From Glycine soja (Eukaryota; Streptophyta; Magnoliopsida; Fabales; Fabaceae): DNA of 64,000 bases. The stretch spans positions 37,728,176 through 37,792,175 of the forward strand of contig NC_041016.1 in assembly GCF_004193775.1 (NCBI RefSeq), read 5' to 3'. The notes below the pieces were generated by a model. That model saw only the letters and a list, made by a program, of their open reading frames with translations. It made no database searches and was not told the DNA's origin. Positions 32,061 through 43,692 of the stretch are shown piece after piece. The translations under genes and the position numbers were made by a program. Numbering within the stretch: position 1 is the first letter of the stretch; every line of letters begins with the position of its first letter.

Positions 32061-34300
32061 TTGAGTTCAACAAAACTACCACAAACGGCCAGAACCAAAA
32101 CCATGGTTGTAAAGAACCCATCTCAATCCTCTACCTCAAATAGTGAAACCTCATACTCGCCCTCACCCATTACCCACAAAGATAAGGGGAAAGGCAAGGT
32201 AATAAAGGTGTCTTCTGGATTTGATTTAGAGACAACCATGATAGTCATACCTCTTCAATCAAAGGTAGTTGTGATAAGGTCACCGAAAGGGGAAAGTTCT
32301 ATGAAAGTGGAGAAATGTAGGAAAAAGAGAAAAAGCTCAAAATATGCGGCTACTGCTCTATTCAGAGATAAAAAGTTTCTAGATAAATTTGATGGCAGTT
32401 GGGTCCACAAAAAGGTGATAAAAGAAAGATACATTTATTTGTTGGAGATCAAAGAATGTGGCTGGGATATTCTTTATTTTCTAAAGAAGCGAAAGTGGAC
32501 AAGGTTCTTTGGTGTCTATGAACCTATCTACCAAAGGCTGGTCAAAGCCTTCTTTTTTGTTGTTGTGGTGCACAATAATAACTTCACATTGAAGGCTTAT
32601 TTGAAGGGTATTGAGATTCTAATCTCAAAATAGCTATTGGTTGATCTTTTGGTGTACTTACTAAAAGCAAAAGGCTCTATGATGAGTGGTTTAACATCAT
32701 GGGGCTTAGAAAGAATAAAATCATGAAGAAGGTTTTGGAAGAGAAGGATAATGAATTCAAATCCAAGTCCCTTACATCCTTTGCGAAGATTGTGCACTGG
32801 ATATGCATGCACTCTATGTTTCCTTGTGCTGGCACATTCTAGGAAGTGATTGACTCTGATCTGCTGATCATTTACTACCTATGAAAGAAGATCCCTCTCT
32901 ATCTACTCCATTTGATCATCAATCATATGATCAAGACCACCAAACCCATCAAGACAACCTTCTGTGTACCTTATGGGATATTGATGACCTTGGCTTTTAG
33001 GCATTTTAGAGTACCCTTAGAGGAAGAAGCCAAGGATGAAGAGGAAGAAGAAGAACAAGAACAAGAAGTTGAAGGTAAAGGCTGGGAGAAGTCCTTAGTC
33101 CAAATCTAAAGAGGAAGAAAATGAGGCCTCAGAAAATGGTGAGGAGGAAAATACCATTTCCTCTCGTATTGTTGAAGTTTCTATCTTAGAGAAAGAGATC
33201 TTTGAATAGAATGATGACCTTTTTTCTTAAGAGAAAGTCAGTTCTAAGGGTTCTCAGAACCCTAAAAAGGAGGTGTCTAAAGACCATTATGAGAGTGTTC
33301 AACATGAGGAGGAAAAAGAAGAATCCTCTCATAATGAAGAGGAAGAATAAGAAAAGGATGTTTCTATGGAGCCTCTTGACTACGGCTCATTTCATTAAGC
33401 CTCAAAACACCTTTCTATGAGAAGAAGAATGAGGAAGACCATTTTGAGCCTTAGAATGAGGTGACCATAGCTGATGAAGGTGATCAATCTGCTCAGAAAG
33501 AGGATGCTAGATCTCATAAAGCAAAAACTCAATGAGACTATTCATCCTTCTAAGGGTGTGGAAATTGTTGATGTTTAGAACACTATGAGTTCTAAACAAG
33601 CTCAAGAGGATCCCAATATGGAAATCATTGCTAATGTTTTGGACAAGCTGTGGATTGTTGATTCCACCTTGGAGAAAGAAGAAAAAGATGAAGAACCTTT
33701 TTGAAAAGGCAGTAAAGGTTGAAGTTGCTACAAAGACTGCTCAGAATGAACCAGATGTTGTAGCTGGTGAAAGGACCCCTATTGGGTCTACAAAGGATTC
33801 CTTTTTCAACACTGAAACATGAAAAATTTCTTTAATTCTCCCATCTTTTACACCACTGTGAAGAATGTCTATAGCTTTGGTCCCTTCATGGTGAACCCTC
33901 AACCTATTCCATTTCATTCCCTTGTTTCCCCCATGAGTCACAACTACAGAACCTTCTAAGGTTCAAGGGGAGGTTTCTTATTTTCACACTCCTTCTCCTT
34001 CACCTGTTGTTGAACCTTCTACTAGTTCAATAGAGAGTAGGCTGAACTCAAAGGAGAAGCAAGTCATAAAAATCCATTATGACTAGAAGTTATTGTTCTC
34101 TAATGTTGAATCAACTTCAAAAGACTCTTAATGATTTATTTGAGAGATTCCTCCACTTTGACGAGTGAGTTTCTGGCAAGGCCAGACCTACCTTGATTTC
34201 TAAAGTTTCCCCCATGCAGCATGAGCCTCCACCACCACCAAGAGCAACCACTATGCCTTCCTCTTTCTCATCTTCAATAAAAATCCTCTCCTAACAAGCA
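32061..34300 (+). pseudogene. Envelope-like ORF remnant, element E
   Basis: Position (after RNase H, before the 3' LTR) and content match the extra ORF of SIRE-type elements. Open piece 32061-32633 (190 codons) has a Ser/Thr-rich, basic start ('SPITHKDKGKGKVIKV', 'KCRKKRKSSK') and a core 'FFGVYEPIYQRLVKAFFF....NNFTLKAYLKGIEI', lining up with 'MSLKLPYYPELVKVFYCNLKIQDG' of element C. Downstream the frame is lost, but acidic runs ('EEEAKDEEEEEEQEQEVEG', about 33018-33075) and a proline run near 34228 remain. Too diverged to judge the original length. Confidence 0.6.
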
Positions 34301-34699
34301 TGCCTAATAGCCACCCTTTGTTCCTCCCTTCTATTTTTTGCTCAATGACAATGGGGGAGAAGTTTAGGAGAGAATGGTGTAGGGAGTAGATATGTTTTCG
34401 TAGGATCATGGGCTTATTCATATATTTTTTTTATTGGTTTTTTCTTTCTTTTTTATTATCCTATTAGTTTATTAATGAAAACTAATCTTGGTTAAATGGA
34501 TATATCTTTGTGTTCTCTATTTCTATCACTGCATTATGTTGCTTAAATTGTTAATTGTGTTCATAATGCATGAATTGAGGGGTAGTTTTCCCACAAATTA
34601 ATATGAAATAGAACTGATGCATACTCCCAGGGGGAGTTAAAATTGGAAGGTTAAAAAAGGTATTGTCACCCTTTAAATTTTCTCCTAAGGGTTTGTGTT
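34301..34699 (+). other. Element E untranslated region with polypurine-like tracts
   Basis: Holds ATGGGGGAGAAG (about 34350) and CAGGGGGAGTT (about 34630), decayed copies of the distal polypurine tracts seen in the other Sirevirus-like elements. Confidence 0.5.
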
Positions 34700-35476
34700 G
34701 TTCAAACATATTAGGCAAGTATACCTAGTCAAATTTGTAGAAAAGAAACAATAAGTATTAAATGTTATCGTATCCATAGAGACTATGTGTAACATAAAGG
34801 GAATCATACAATTTTTACACTCATTTGTTCCAGCAAATTGTCAATTTGACATGGAGAACATGTGGTGTTTCAGTTTTTAGAAAAGTAATGTTTTGATATA
34901 GCGAGGCGTCAATTTGCTATAGCAAAACTAGACTATTTTTTATTTTGAAACAATTTTTTGGAGCGCAACTAAAATCAAACATATCAAAATTTTGTTAATA
35001 TGAAATCCATAGAATTTTTCATATGAATCTTTTTCCTAATCAATTTCCTAGTTCAATGCAACCAAGATCCAAACTACAATGACTAATCATAATTCCTTTG
35101 CAATATAATCCTTGAATTCCAGGTCAAATCCCTAATTCCTTAGGGACTCAAACCTTGAAACTCAAAAGAAGATCAATGAATCTTTACAAATGCAAGTATT
35201 TGGTCCATTCCTGGCATCATAGCCTTGCGCAATTTCAATTCATATCTAGGAATCGAACTTTTTTGCACACAATCCAAATCCCTAAAAGTTAGGTTGATCA
35301 CTCTTCACATGCATCTATGCATAGAACTAAAATAAGATCACGTTAACTACAAGAATTGATCAGAAAAATAGAGATTACATACTTGAATTCTACTTCAATC
35401 ACCCAGCAACTATGAATTTTAGCTCATTTATATCATGAAGGATCCACATTGAACCTCAAAAGAACAATAATGAAGG

Positions 35477-35519
<43 letters not shown>

Positions 35520-35546
35520 TTCAAAATTCTATTCATGAATTTGTCA
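34700..35546 (-). repeat. Inverted gypsy-type LTR remnant around element C
   Basis: Begins with a GGCAAGTATACCTAG block and 'CATAGAGACTATGTG', resembling the reversed end of an Athila-like LTR (compare 1858 onward). It seems to continue after element C at 44795 to about 45050 (shared words such as GGCGAGTTTATC and GAGGCGTC). A (GA)n microsatellite of about 18 units lies at 35480-35517. Boundaries are uncertain. Confidence 0.4.
35480..35517. repeat. (GA)n microsatellite
   Basis: Uninterrupted GA dinucleotide run, about 18 units, 34 bp left of the element C insertion. Confidence 0.95.
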
Positions 35547-35550
35547 AATG

Positions 35551-36642
35551 TGTTAGACAAGTGGCCTCAGATATCTTAAGAAGGGGGGGTTGAATTAAGA
35601 TATTCCAAACTGTTTCCCCTAATTAAAAATCTATTTCACTTTTTACTCAAGTTATGAATTCCCTTAATGACAATCTTCTTAAATATTAATTCAAATGAAA
35701 CAATTTGAATATGAATATAAAGCAATAATAAATAAAGGAGATTAAGGGAAGAGAAAATGCAAACTCAGTTTTATACTGGTTCGGCCACACCCTTGTGCCT
35801 ACGTCCAGTCCCCAAGCAACCCGCTTGAGAGTTCCACTATCTTGTAAATTCCTTTTACAAGTTCTAAACACACAAGGACAATCCTTCCTTTTTGTTTAGA
35901 GATCCTTTACAACAAGAGACTCACAGTCTCTTAATCCCTTAGAGAATGAGAAGAAGAAGAAGAACAAATCTCTCTAGAAAGAGATGGATTTTACAGATTG
36001 AGCACTCAAATAATTCCTTAATGAATTGCAATTGAATTGGCCAAGGAATTCTTAAGAGGATAAAATGAATTTGCTCTTTGAGAGGATAAACACTTTGTTG
36101 TTCTGAAAATCTCTGAGCAATTTCGTGTTTAAGTCACGTATATATAGACCAATGGTGGTCATGAATAAAGCCTTTGAAAAGTTGTGACTCTTGAAATTAT
36201 TATTCTGAAAATCCTGTCTGGTAATCGATTATAGTAATTATGTAATTGATTACAGCCTTTAAAATTTGAATTAAAACGTTTACTATCTGCTGGTAATCGA
36301 TTACCAAATTTGTGTAATCGATTACACAGTCTAAAATTTCGAATTCAAATTTTTGTAGCTGTTATAAAACGTATTTGGCCACTGGTAATCGATTACATCC
36401 TCTAGTAATCGATTACCAGAGAGTAAAACCTTTGAGAAACACTTTTTTAATTTAAATCACTTGGCCAAACCTTTGCTAATTCAATTAGGAATTCCCTTCC
36501 TAATATTCTAGTGATCATCTTGATGTTGTGACTTGTAATCTTGAAGTATTGTCTTGAATATTAATCTTGAAAAGCCCATTTGCATCAATTGCAACACATC
36601 ATCATGATCATCATCAAAACATCAAAGCCAATTGCATCTATA
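35551..36642 (-). repeat. Element C 3' LTR
   Basis: 1,092 bp. Six GTAATCGATTAC-type palindromes at 36221-36416 (two with one change), TATA box TATATATA at 36139-36146. It has a G run of 7 where the other LTR has 12; this alone explains the length difference. First base pair of the element-strand start reads TATAG where the 5' LTR reads TGTAG. Confidence 0.93.
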
Positions 36643-37115
36643 ATCTCCCCCTTTTTGATGATGACAATACAATACCTGAAATCAAGATTCAAGCAAGCAA
36701 CAAACAATTGTATATAGATAAAATGTGCATTCGTTTACTCCCCCTATATTTTGGAATTCATGATCACTTGATTTCTAAGTTTGTTAAGCTTTTTCTTAAG
36801 CTTTTTCTACAACCTTTTCTCCCCCTTTGGCAACATCAAAAAGCCAAAGAACTCGGAAATCAACACAGATATGACAATGGAGTAGAAAAATATATAAATA
36901 TCAGAGTATAAAACACAAGAAGCCAAACTCACAAAGAAGAAATAATCAAACCAGAATCCAAATAACTAAAAATGTCAACAACCACAAAACATCCAAGACT
37001 GAAATTTAAAACCACAAGATAAATAAGCAAAGTACTTAGCATAATAATGTAAATTCTAAGAAACTAAAAGCCAAAATACACGGCTTATAAAAGATAAATA
37101 ATCAGAAACTAAAAT
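36643..37115 (-). other. Element C 3' untranslated region with three polypurine tracts
   Basis: Minus-strand purine tracts: AAAAAGGGGGAGAT beside the 3' LTR (36643-36656), a GGGGGAG tract at about 36738-36744, and CCAAAGGGGGAGAA at 36817-36830. The rest is AT-rich. The plus-strand ORF 36567-36911 is a shadow. Confidence 0.8.
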
Positions 37116-38252
37116 CTAAGAAGACGGAGGTGGTGGTGGAAGATCGAAACTCTGACGAATGTATCCGACATCCTCTTCAAGCTGTGTAAGACGAATGTCC
37201 ATACCGGCAAAGCGTGAATCTAACGAGTCGAAGCGGTCACCAACATAAGAACGAAGACCCCGTAATTCGGAGAGGACTTCATTCATGAGTGCGGAATCTT
37301 CACGTTGAGGGGGAGGTGAAGGAGTACGTTCATCTTGAGGAGGGAGTGCATCCTTCTTCAGCCATTGTCCATTTCGATCTTTACGATACCCAAAGGAGGT
37401 CACTGCACCAGCACCAATTGCAAAGGAACGCTTGACTTGAACAAAGGGTTCATCATCAAGCGGAATTTGAAAATGACGCAAAAACAGAGTAATCAAATGT
37501 GGATAAGGAAGAGGTGCATTGGCCCGTAATGCCTTATGCATTCGGTACCGAACCAAATGGGCCCAGTCGATCTGACGACTGGTAAGAAAAGCCCACATAA
37601 GAATCAAATCCTCCTCAGAGGCTTGTGCTAAATTTGAAGACCGAGGAAGCAAAATTCTAACAATGATATAATGCATGATGCGATTATCAAAAGTTAATGA
37701 CCTGGCCAACAATCTACCAGTCATTTCATCTTGATCATTGCAGACCATGCGACGAGCATCATGACTCGAATAATCGAATTTCCAGTCATCAACAATGGTG
37801 CCCTCAAAAGGTGCACCTTGACTGGGTAAATGAGTCAAAGAAAAGAATAGTGACTGATCAATGACCATAGAAGTACCATGCACTTCAGACATAATAATAC
37901 CATCCTGAATTTTTAAATTGCAGTAGAAGACCTTTACAAGTTCAGGATAATATGGCAATTTTAATGACATGAAATCAACAAGACCAGAATTTTGAAACAC
38001 TTGATAACAATCAAACGTTTCATCATTAAAGAACTCTACGTCTAGGTACTTAGGGTCTAAGATTATTCTAGAAGAAAACTGAGAAAGGTACCGTAGACAT
38101 TGATCATCGGATGAAAACAGTGTTGATGATCTTGGAGATGACAAAGAAGGAGGAATAGGTGTTGTGGGTGCTCTGGATGGGCCGTGACGGCGATGGGCAG
38201 CAGCGGTAGCGGTGGAGGATGATCCCTTTCTCTTCTTTGATGGCTCTGCCAT
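37116..38252 (-). CDS. Envelope-like protein of Sirevirus element C, intact
   Basis: 378-codon open frame, the only full-length copy of this ORF in the window. Role unknown; the 'envelope' label is historical and nothing here resembles a viral glycoprotein. The N-terminus is basic ('KKRKGS', possible nuclear signal) followed by a Ser/Thr/Pro-rich, low-complexity stretch to about residue 50. The core from about residue 70 to 285 contains 'FFNDETFDCYQVF', 'YYPELVKVFYCNL', 'VIDQSLFFSLTHL', 'ILLPRSSNLAQASEEDLILM' and 'IDWAHLVRYRMHKAL', a domain I associate with PF20167-like putative plant transposon proteins. The C-terminal third has an acidic/Pro linker, then heptad-like 'LRSYVGDRFDSLDSRFAG', likely a coiled coil, and ends in prolines. 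No signal peptide or clear transmembrane helix. The ATG fits the start of the element B copy. An LTR-like promoter block lies 188 bp upstream. Confidence 0.88.
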   Translation of the reverse strand: MAEPSKKRKGSSSTATAAAHRRHGPSRAPTTPIPPSLSSPRSSTLFSSDDQCLRYLSQFSSRIILDPKYLDVEFFNDETFDCYQVFQNSGLVDFMSLKLPYYPELVKVFYCNLKIQDGIIMSEVHGTSMVIDQSLFFSLTHLPSQGAPFEGTIVDDWKFDYSSHDARRMVCNDQDEMTGRLLARSLTFDNRIMHYIIVRILLPRSSNLAQASEEDLILMWAFLTSRQIDWAHLVRYRMHKALRANAPLPYPHLITLFLRHFQIPLDDEPFVQVKRSFAIGAGAVTSFGYRKDRNGQWLKKDALPPQDERTPSPPPQREDSALMNEVLSELRGLRSYVGDRFDSLDSRFAGMDIRLTQLEEDVGYIRQSFDLPPPPPSS

Positions 38253-38432
38253 TTGATGAAGTTTTTCTGGATTTTGATCGGTGGAAGTGAAAGAGGAGTG
38301 AAAAAGAGGAAGATTGGGCTTTACGGGACGTGATTTGGTGAAGAATTGAGTGAGAATCGAAGGTTTGAAGTTCTAGGTATGGAGGAAAACGTGGAGGATG
38401 CTTTGGCTGCGCAGCAGCTCTGATTTCGTGAG

Positions 38433-38586
38433 TATTTATAGAAGATGACGCATTGTAATCGATTACAGGTATTGGTAATCGATTACAGGCCCAATAAGCC
38501 TTCTGGTAATCGATTACAGGATGTTGTAATCGATTACAGGCTGCCTGTTCATGTGTAATCGATTATACTGGATGGTAATCGATTAC
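38433..38586 (-). promoter_or_regulatory. Internal promoter-like block before envelope-like ORF (element C)
   Basis: Six palindromes (38455-38466, 38475-38486, 38506-38517, 38526-38537, 38555-38566 with one change, 38575-38586) followed in element direction by a TATA box (TATAAATA, 38440-38433). The TATA box starts 188 bp before the ATG at 38252, exactly as in element B. Suggests a separate transcript for the envelope-like ORF; inferred only. Confidence 0.72.
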
Positions 38587-38814
38587 CAGAGCCTATCCTA
38601 GACTAGTTTCTTAAGAGAATATCTATATTTATGCTTAAATACATCCTATATGACTAATTTTCACTACTAATACACTAAATTCAATCATTCAATTATTATA
38701 TACACAAGAAATCATAAATTCTATCATAAAAACAAGTATTCAAAGAAGATCAAACAAAATAATCTACAATCAAAAGGTAAAAGTAAATCAACCAATCAAT
38801 CAACCAATCAATCC
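38587..38814 (-). other. Element C spacer between RNase H and internal promoter
   Basis: AT-rich, non-coding. Confidence 0.6.
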
Positions 38815-40332
38815 CTATTTTTCTAAATCTCTTACATCTAAGAGACCTAATTCTCTTCTAATAGAGAAGAACACTTCCTTGGGGAGAGGTTTAGTGAAAA
38901 TATCAGCAAGTTGATTCTTAGTATCAACAAATTCTAATACACAATCTCCCTTTAGGACATGATCTCTAAGAAAGTGGTGTCTAATCTCTATATGTTTAGT
39001 TCTTGAATGTTGAACTGGGTTTTTGGATAGATTTATGGCACTAGTATTATCACACTTAATAGGTATGCGATCAAGAATGATGCCATAGTCAGATAATTGT
39101 TGCTTCATCCATAAAATCTGTGCACAACAACTACCGGCAGAGATATACTCCGCTTCAGCAGTAGATAAAGCAACACTGTTTTGTTTCTTACTATGCCATG
39201 AGACAAGAGCCGATCCAATAAATTGACAAGTTCCACTTGTACTTTTTCTATCAGTTTTAGATCCGGCAAAATCAGAATCAGAATATCCTATTAAGTTACA
39301 TGTTGAATTCTTAGGATATCATAATCCTAAATTGATTGTTCCTAATAGATATCTCATGATTCTCTTTACTGCACTTAAATGTGATTGTTTAGGGTTGGAT
39401 TGAAACCTAGCACACATGCATACACTAAACATAATATCAGGTCTACTAGCAGATAAATAAAGAAGAGATCCGATCATACCTCGATATTGTTTTATGTCTA
39501 TAGACTGACCAGATTCATCTTTATCTAAGTAACAATTAGTGCTCATCGGTGTAGACATGTGTTTTGCACTATCCATCCCAAATCTTTTGATCAATTCCTT
39601 GCAGTATTTGGATTGATTGATGAATATACCTTCTTGAGTTTGCTTGATTTGTAATCCCAGAAAGTACTTTAGTTCTCCCATCATTGACATTTCAAATTCA
39701 CTTTGCATATCAAGGGAAAACTCCTTGCACAATGAATCATTAGTGGATCCAAAAATTATATCATCAACATATATTTGAACCAAAAAAATATCATTATGCT
39801 TTCTCTTTATGAACAATGTGGTATCCACTTTACCTCTGGAGAAATCTTTTTCTAGAAGAAAATTGCTTAATCGTTCATACCATGCCCTAGGGGCTTGTTT
39901 CAAACCATAAAGAGCCTTTTGTAATTTATAAACATGGTTTGGTTTATCAGGAATTTCAAAACCAGGGGGTTGTTCAACATATACCTCTTCTTGAATTAAG
40001 CCATTTAGAAAGGCACTCTTAACATCCATTTGATAAAGTTTAAAATTCATTATGGATGCATATGCCAATAGCATTCTAATGGCTTCTAATCTTGCAACAG
40101 GAGCATATGTTTCTTCATAGTCTATTCCTTCTTCTTGATTATACCCTTTTGCTACTAACCTGGCTTTATTTCTAATAATTATACCATGTTCATCTAATTT
40201 ATTTCTAAAAACCCATTTTGTTCCTATGATAGGATAATTTTTAGGTTTTTCTACTAATTTCCACACATTATTTCTTTCAAATTGGTTTAATTCTTCTTGC
40301 ATGGCAATGATCCAATTATCATCGATTATGGC
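38815..40332 (-). pseudogene. Element C reverse transcriptase and RNase H, one stop
   Basis: Ty1/copia RT followed by RNase H. The frame continues from integrase after the stop at 40333-40335. RT motifs: '[11 protein letters not shown]', '[28 protein letters not shown]', '[10 protein letters not shown]', '[14 protein letters not shown]', and the catalytic '[10 protein letters not shown]'; then '[19 protein letters not shown]'. An in-frame TGA at 39319-39321 replaces the Trp codon seen in element D ('LGLWYP'). The same frame then stays open through RNase H ('KCDNTSAINLSKNPVQHSRTK', 'LADIFTKPLPKE') to 38815. So this part is inactive as it stands through a single nonsense change. Confidence 0.92.
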
Positions 40333-41909
40333 TTATTTTATATTTTTAGGTTCAATCATGGATACAAAAGCCATATTATTGCATAAATCTTTAAGAGAGT
40401 GTCTAGTTGTTACCCCTTTTGCGATATCACCAATAATGTTGTCGAGGGGATGATCTCTTGAAGTTTTCCATTCTCTTGGAAGTGCATCATTGGATTTGAC
40501 TTCTTCTGGAGGATCTTCATTGTTTCCTTTGTCATTTCCTTTGGAATCTTGTTCATGAATGTTCATATGTTCTAAAGAATCTGCAATGTCATCTAGCATA
40601 TTCTTTCTTGACAATATAGCATTAGATTCATCAAAGGTAACATGAATGGATTCCTCTATATTTATAGTTCTCTTATTATATATTCTATATGCTTTTCTTT
40701 GTAATGAATATCCAAGAAAAATGCCTTCATCAGATTTTGCATCGAATTTTCCTAGATTATCTTTACCATTATTAAGTACAAAGCACTTGCAACCAAAAAC
40801 ATGTAGATGAGAAATATTAGGTTTTCTACCATTAAATAACTCATATGGGGTTTTCTTTAAAATAGGTCTTATCAAGGCCCTATTCATGATGTAACATGCA
40901 GTATTGACTGCTTCAGCCCAAAAATACTTTGGAAGAGTAGTATCATTTAATAAAGTTCTTGCAATTTCTTCCAATGACCTATTTTTCCTCTCAACAACTC
41001 CATTTTGTTGAGGGGTTCTTGGTGCAGAAAAATTATGTTCAATACCATGTTCATCACAAAATAATTCAAAATCTTTATTTTCAAATTCACCCCCATGATC
41101 ACTTCTAATGGATGCAATCTTGAGATTTTTCTTGTTTTGTATGACTTTAGCAAGTTTCCTAAATGCTTGGAATGAATCACTTTTATGTGTAATAAATAGT
41201 GTCCAAGTATATCTAGAGAAATCATCAACTATAACTAGAGCATAGTAATTTCCTCCAAAACTCATGGTTCTAGATGGACCAAATAGATCCATATGCAATA
41301 ACTGTAATGGTCGAGTGGTTGAAACAACATTTTTAGGTTTGAATGAGACTCTTGTTTGTTTGCCCTTTTGACATGCATCGCATAGTTTATCTTTTTCAAA
41401 TTTCAATTTAGGCAAACCAACTACTAAATCTTTTGAAATTAACTTATTTAAGTGATCCATGTTTATGTGAGCAATTCTTTTATGCCATAACCATGGATCA
41501 TCATCTTTACTAAGAAAGCAATGATTGTTTTCTTGTTTTATGCTTAAGTCTATCATGTAAACATTATTGACTCTATGTCCTACATGCTTTATATTAATGT
41601 CATGCTTATGTTCTATAAGACATTTCTGAGAATCAAATGATACTAGATAGCCTTTGTCACATAGTTGACTAACGCTAAGCAGGTTGTGTTTAAGGCCTTC
41701 AACAAGTAGAACATTTTCAATGGAGTTTGAAGAATTTGTACCTATTTTACCCACTCCAAGAATTCTACCTTTGTTGTTGTCACCATATGTTACATGCCCG
41801 CTTTTCTTTGGAGATATATATGTAAAATTTGATGCATCTCCAGTCATATGTTTTGAGCATCCGCTATCTATGTACCACTTCTTTCTCAAAGACACCTGCA
41901 TAATCAAGT
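40333..41909 (-). pseudogene. Element C protease-integrase, ends at a premature stop
   Basis: Open for about 525 codons. The aspartic protease active site '[11 protein letters not shown]' is near residue 14; the GAG-pre-integrase and zinc motif follow ('[14 protein letters not shown]' and 'CDACQKGKQ'). The integrase triad is D in '[10 protein letters not shown]', D in 'IRSDHGGEF' and E in '[10 protein letters not shown]'. The frame ends at TAA (40333-40335) exactly where element D has a Glu codon ('EPKNFKEAI'), so the stop is a point mutation; RT continues in the same frame. Relative to gag this frame is shifted by -1 and overlaps the gag stop. The first codon shown by ORF finders is TTG, and how pol is expressed (readthrough, shift or separate start) cannot be read from the sequence. 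Confidence 0.92.
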
Positions 41910-43640
41910 TTTTGACTTAGGTACCCAAATTTTATTGGGTCCTTGCATGTTAGTATAAACTGAGGATCCTTTTGGGACCCATATCATTTTAATGTTACTG
42001 TAATTTTTCTTGAAGTAGCAAGTTGATATGCCATGTCCTCTTCTTCCACAGTAAAAACAAGTGATAGAATTAGAATTACATTTTTGTGTGGAAGTGGAAA
42101 CGTTTTTATGAACCTTTTGTTGTTTTTCAGATTTATACCCTAGTCCATTTTTATTAGACACATATCTTTGTTTACTTAATATAACATCTAAATTATTTCT
42201 ACTATATGAAAATTTTGCAAGTGAATTTTTCAACTCTTTAATTTCTTTTACATATTTATCACAACAACTACAAGAATCTGTTATTTTCTTGTCATTAATA
42301 GTGGAGATATTAACTTTTTCATTTGTTCTAGAGATTGAGACTTCATTTCTAAGAAGATCTAATTCTTTGTTTAATTTCGAAACTTCATTTTCTAAATTTG
42401 AAATTGTTTTCTTTGATGATGAAACTAATTTTGCAAGTTTAATTGATTCTTTATGCAAATCAGCAAATGCATCCTGCAATTCATCAAAAGAAATAGATAA
42501 GTTGTTTGAAGATGTTACCTCTTCATCACTTTCGTAACTTTTGGCCATAAGGCAGAGATTTATCTCTTCATTTTCAGAATCTTCAGAGGATTCCAAATCA
42601 TTTTCATCCCATGTGATGTATGCTTTCTTCAGTTTCTTTTCACTATGATTTTTCTTTTCAGATTTTTCCATCTTTTTCTTGAAGATGGGACAATCAACCC
42701 TCAGATGTCCAGGCTGATTGCATTCAAAGCATTTTAGAATAGAGGATGAATTTTCTGTCCTTCTCTTTGATTTAAAATTTGGTCGCCTCTGATTTCCTCT
42801 TACTTTAAGAAACTTGTTGAATCTTTTTACAAAGAGACTTAGATCATCATCATCATCATCTGGATCATTATCCTGATCACTTTCTTCTTGAATTGAGGAT
42901 GATGCTTTAAGAGCAATTCCTTTCTTTTTCTTGTCATTTTCTTCATTTTGGTGCAATCTCAATAGTTCCATCTCGTGTTCCTGCAACTTACCAAATAAAG
43001 TGGCAAGAGACATGTTAGACAAATCTCTTGATTCAGAAATGGCCGTTACTTTGGGTTGCCATTCTCTACTTAAACATCTTAACACCTTGTTTATAAGATC
43101 CTCATTTTGAAATTCTTTGCCTAAGGCTGCTAGATGATTTACTATATGTGTAAATCTCTTTTGCATACTCTGAATATTTTCATTTGCATTCATTCTAAAT
43201 AATTCATACTCATGAGTTAGTGCATTTATCCTAGATCTTTTAACATCTGTAGTTCCTTCATGTGTTAATCGAAGAGTGTCCCACATTTCCTTAGCACTCT
43301 TACAATTTGAAACCCTGAAATATTCATCCATTCCTAGGGCAGATGTTATTATGTTTTTGGCTTTTAAGTTGTATTGTACTCGTTTTCTATCCTCTTCAGA
43401 CCATCTATCTCTAGGTTTTTCTATGGTTATGCTTTCACTTGATGAACTACCATCTATTGAAACTCTTTCTACTGTGGTGGGTATATAAGGCCCTATTTCT
43501 ATGGCTTCCCAGATATTTAGATCTATTGCCTCGATAAAAATTTGCATTCGGGTTTTCTAGTAGTGGTAACCCTCTCCATTAAAGATTGGAGGTCTATTGA
43601 TAGAATTCCCTTCCAGAAATAAGGAATTTGCTGAGGCCAT
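41904..43640 (-). pseudogene. Element C gag, one premature stop
   Basis: Capsid-nucleocapsid protein of about 578 codons. ATG at 43640 ('MASANSLFLEGN', matching elements A and D). TAG at 43559-43557 (codon 28) replaces the Trp of 'GYHYWKTRM'; after it the frame is open to 41904. Contents: UBN2-type gag domain ('YNLKAKNIITSALG', 'NENIQSMQKRF', 'LATLFGKLQEHEME'), acidic stretch, first CCHC knuckle 'CFECNQPGHLRVDC', a coiled-coil segment ('LVSSSKKTISNLENEVSKLNKELDLLRNEV'), and a second CCHC knuckle, 'CFYCGRRGHGISTC', near the end. The second knuckle and the coiled coil are exactly what the shorter gag of elements A and B lacks. Confidence 0.92.
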
Positions 43641-43678
43641 CTTTTTCTTGAAGCTTCTAAACTTTATACAAGAATGAA

Positions 43679-43690
43679 GCTCTGATACCA
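43679..43690 (-). promoter_or_regulatory. Element C primer-binding site
   Basis: Minus strand TGGTATCAGAGC, two bases inside the 5' LTR; initiator tRNA-Met complement. Confidence 0.92.
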
Positions 43691-43692
43691 CT

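Noticed and set aside
41900..41920. Programmed -1 frameshift signal at the gag-pol overlap of element C
   Set aside because: The bases before the gag stop (AAAACT) do not make a proper slippery heptamer, and no downstream pseudoknot is evident.
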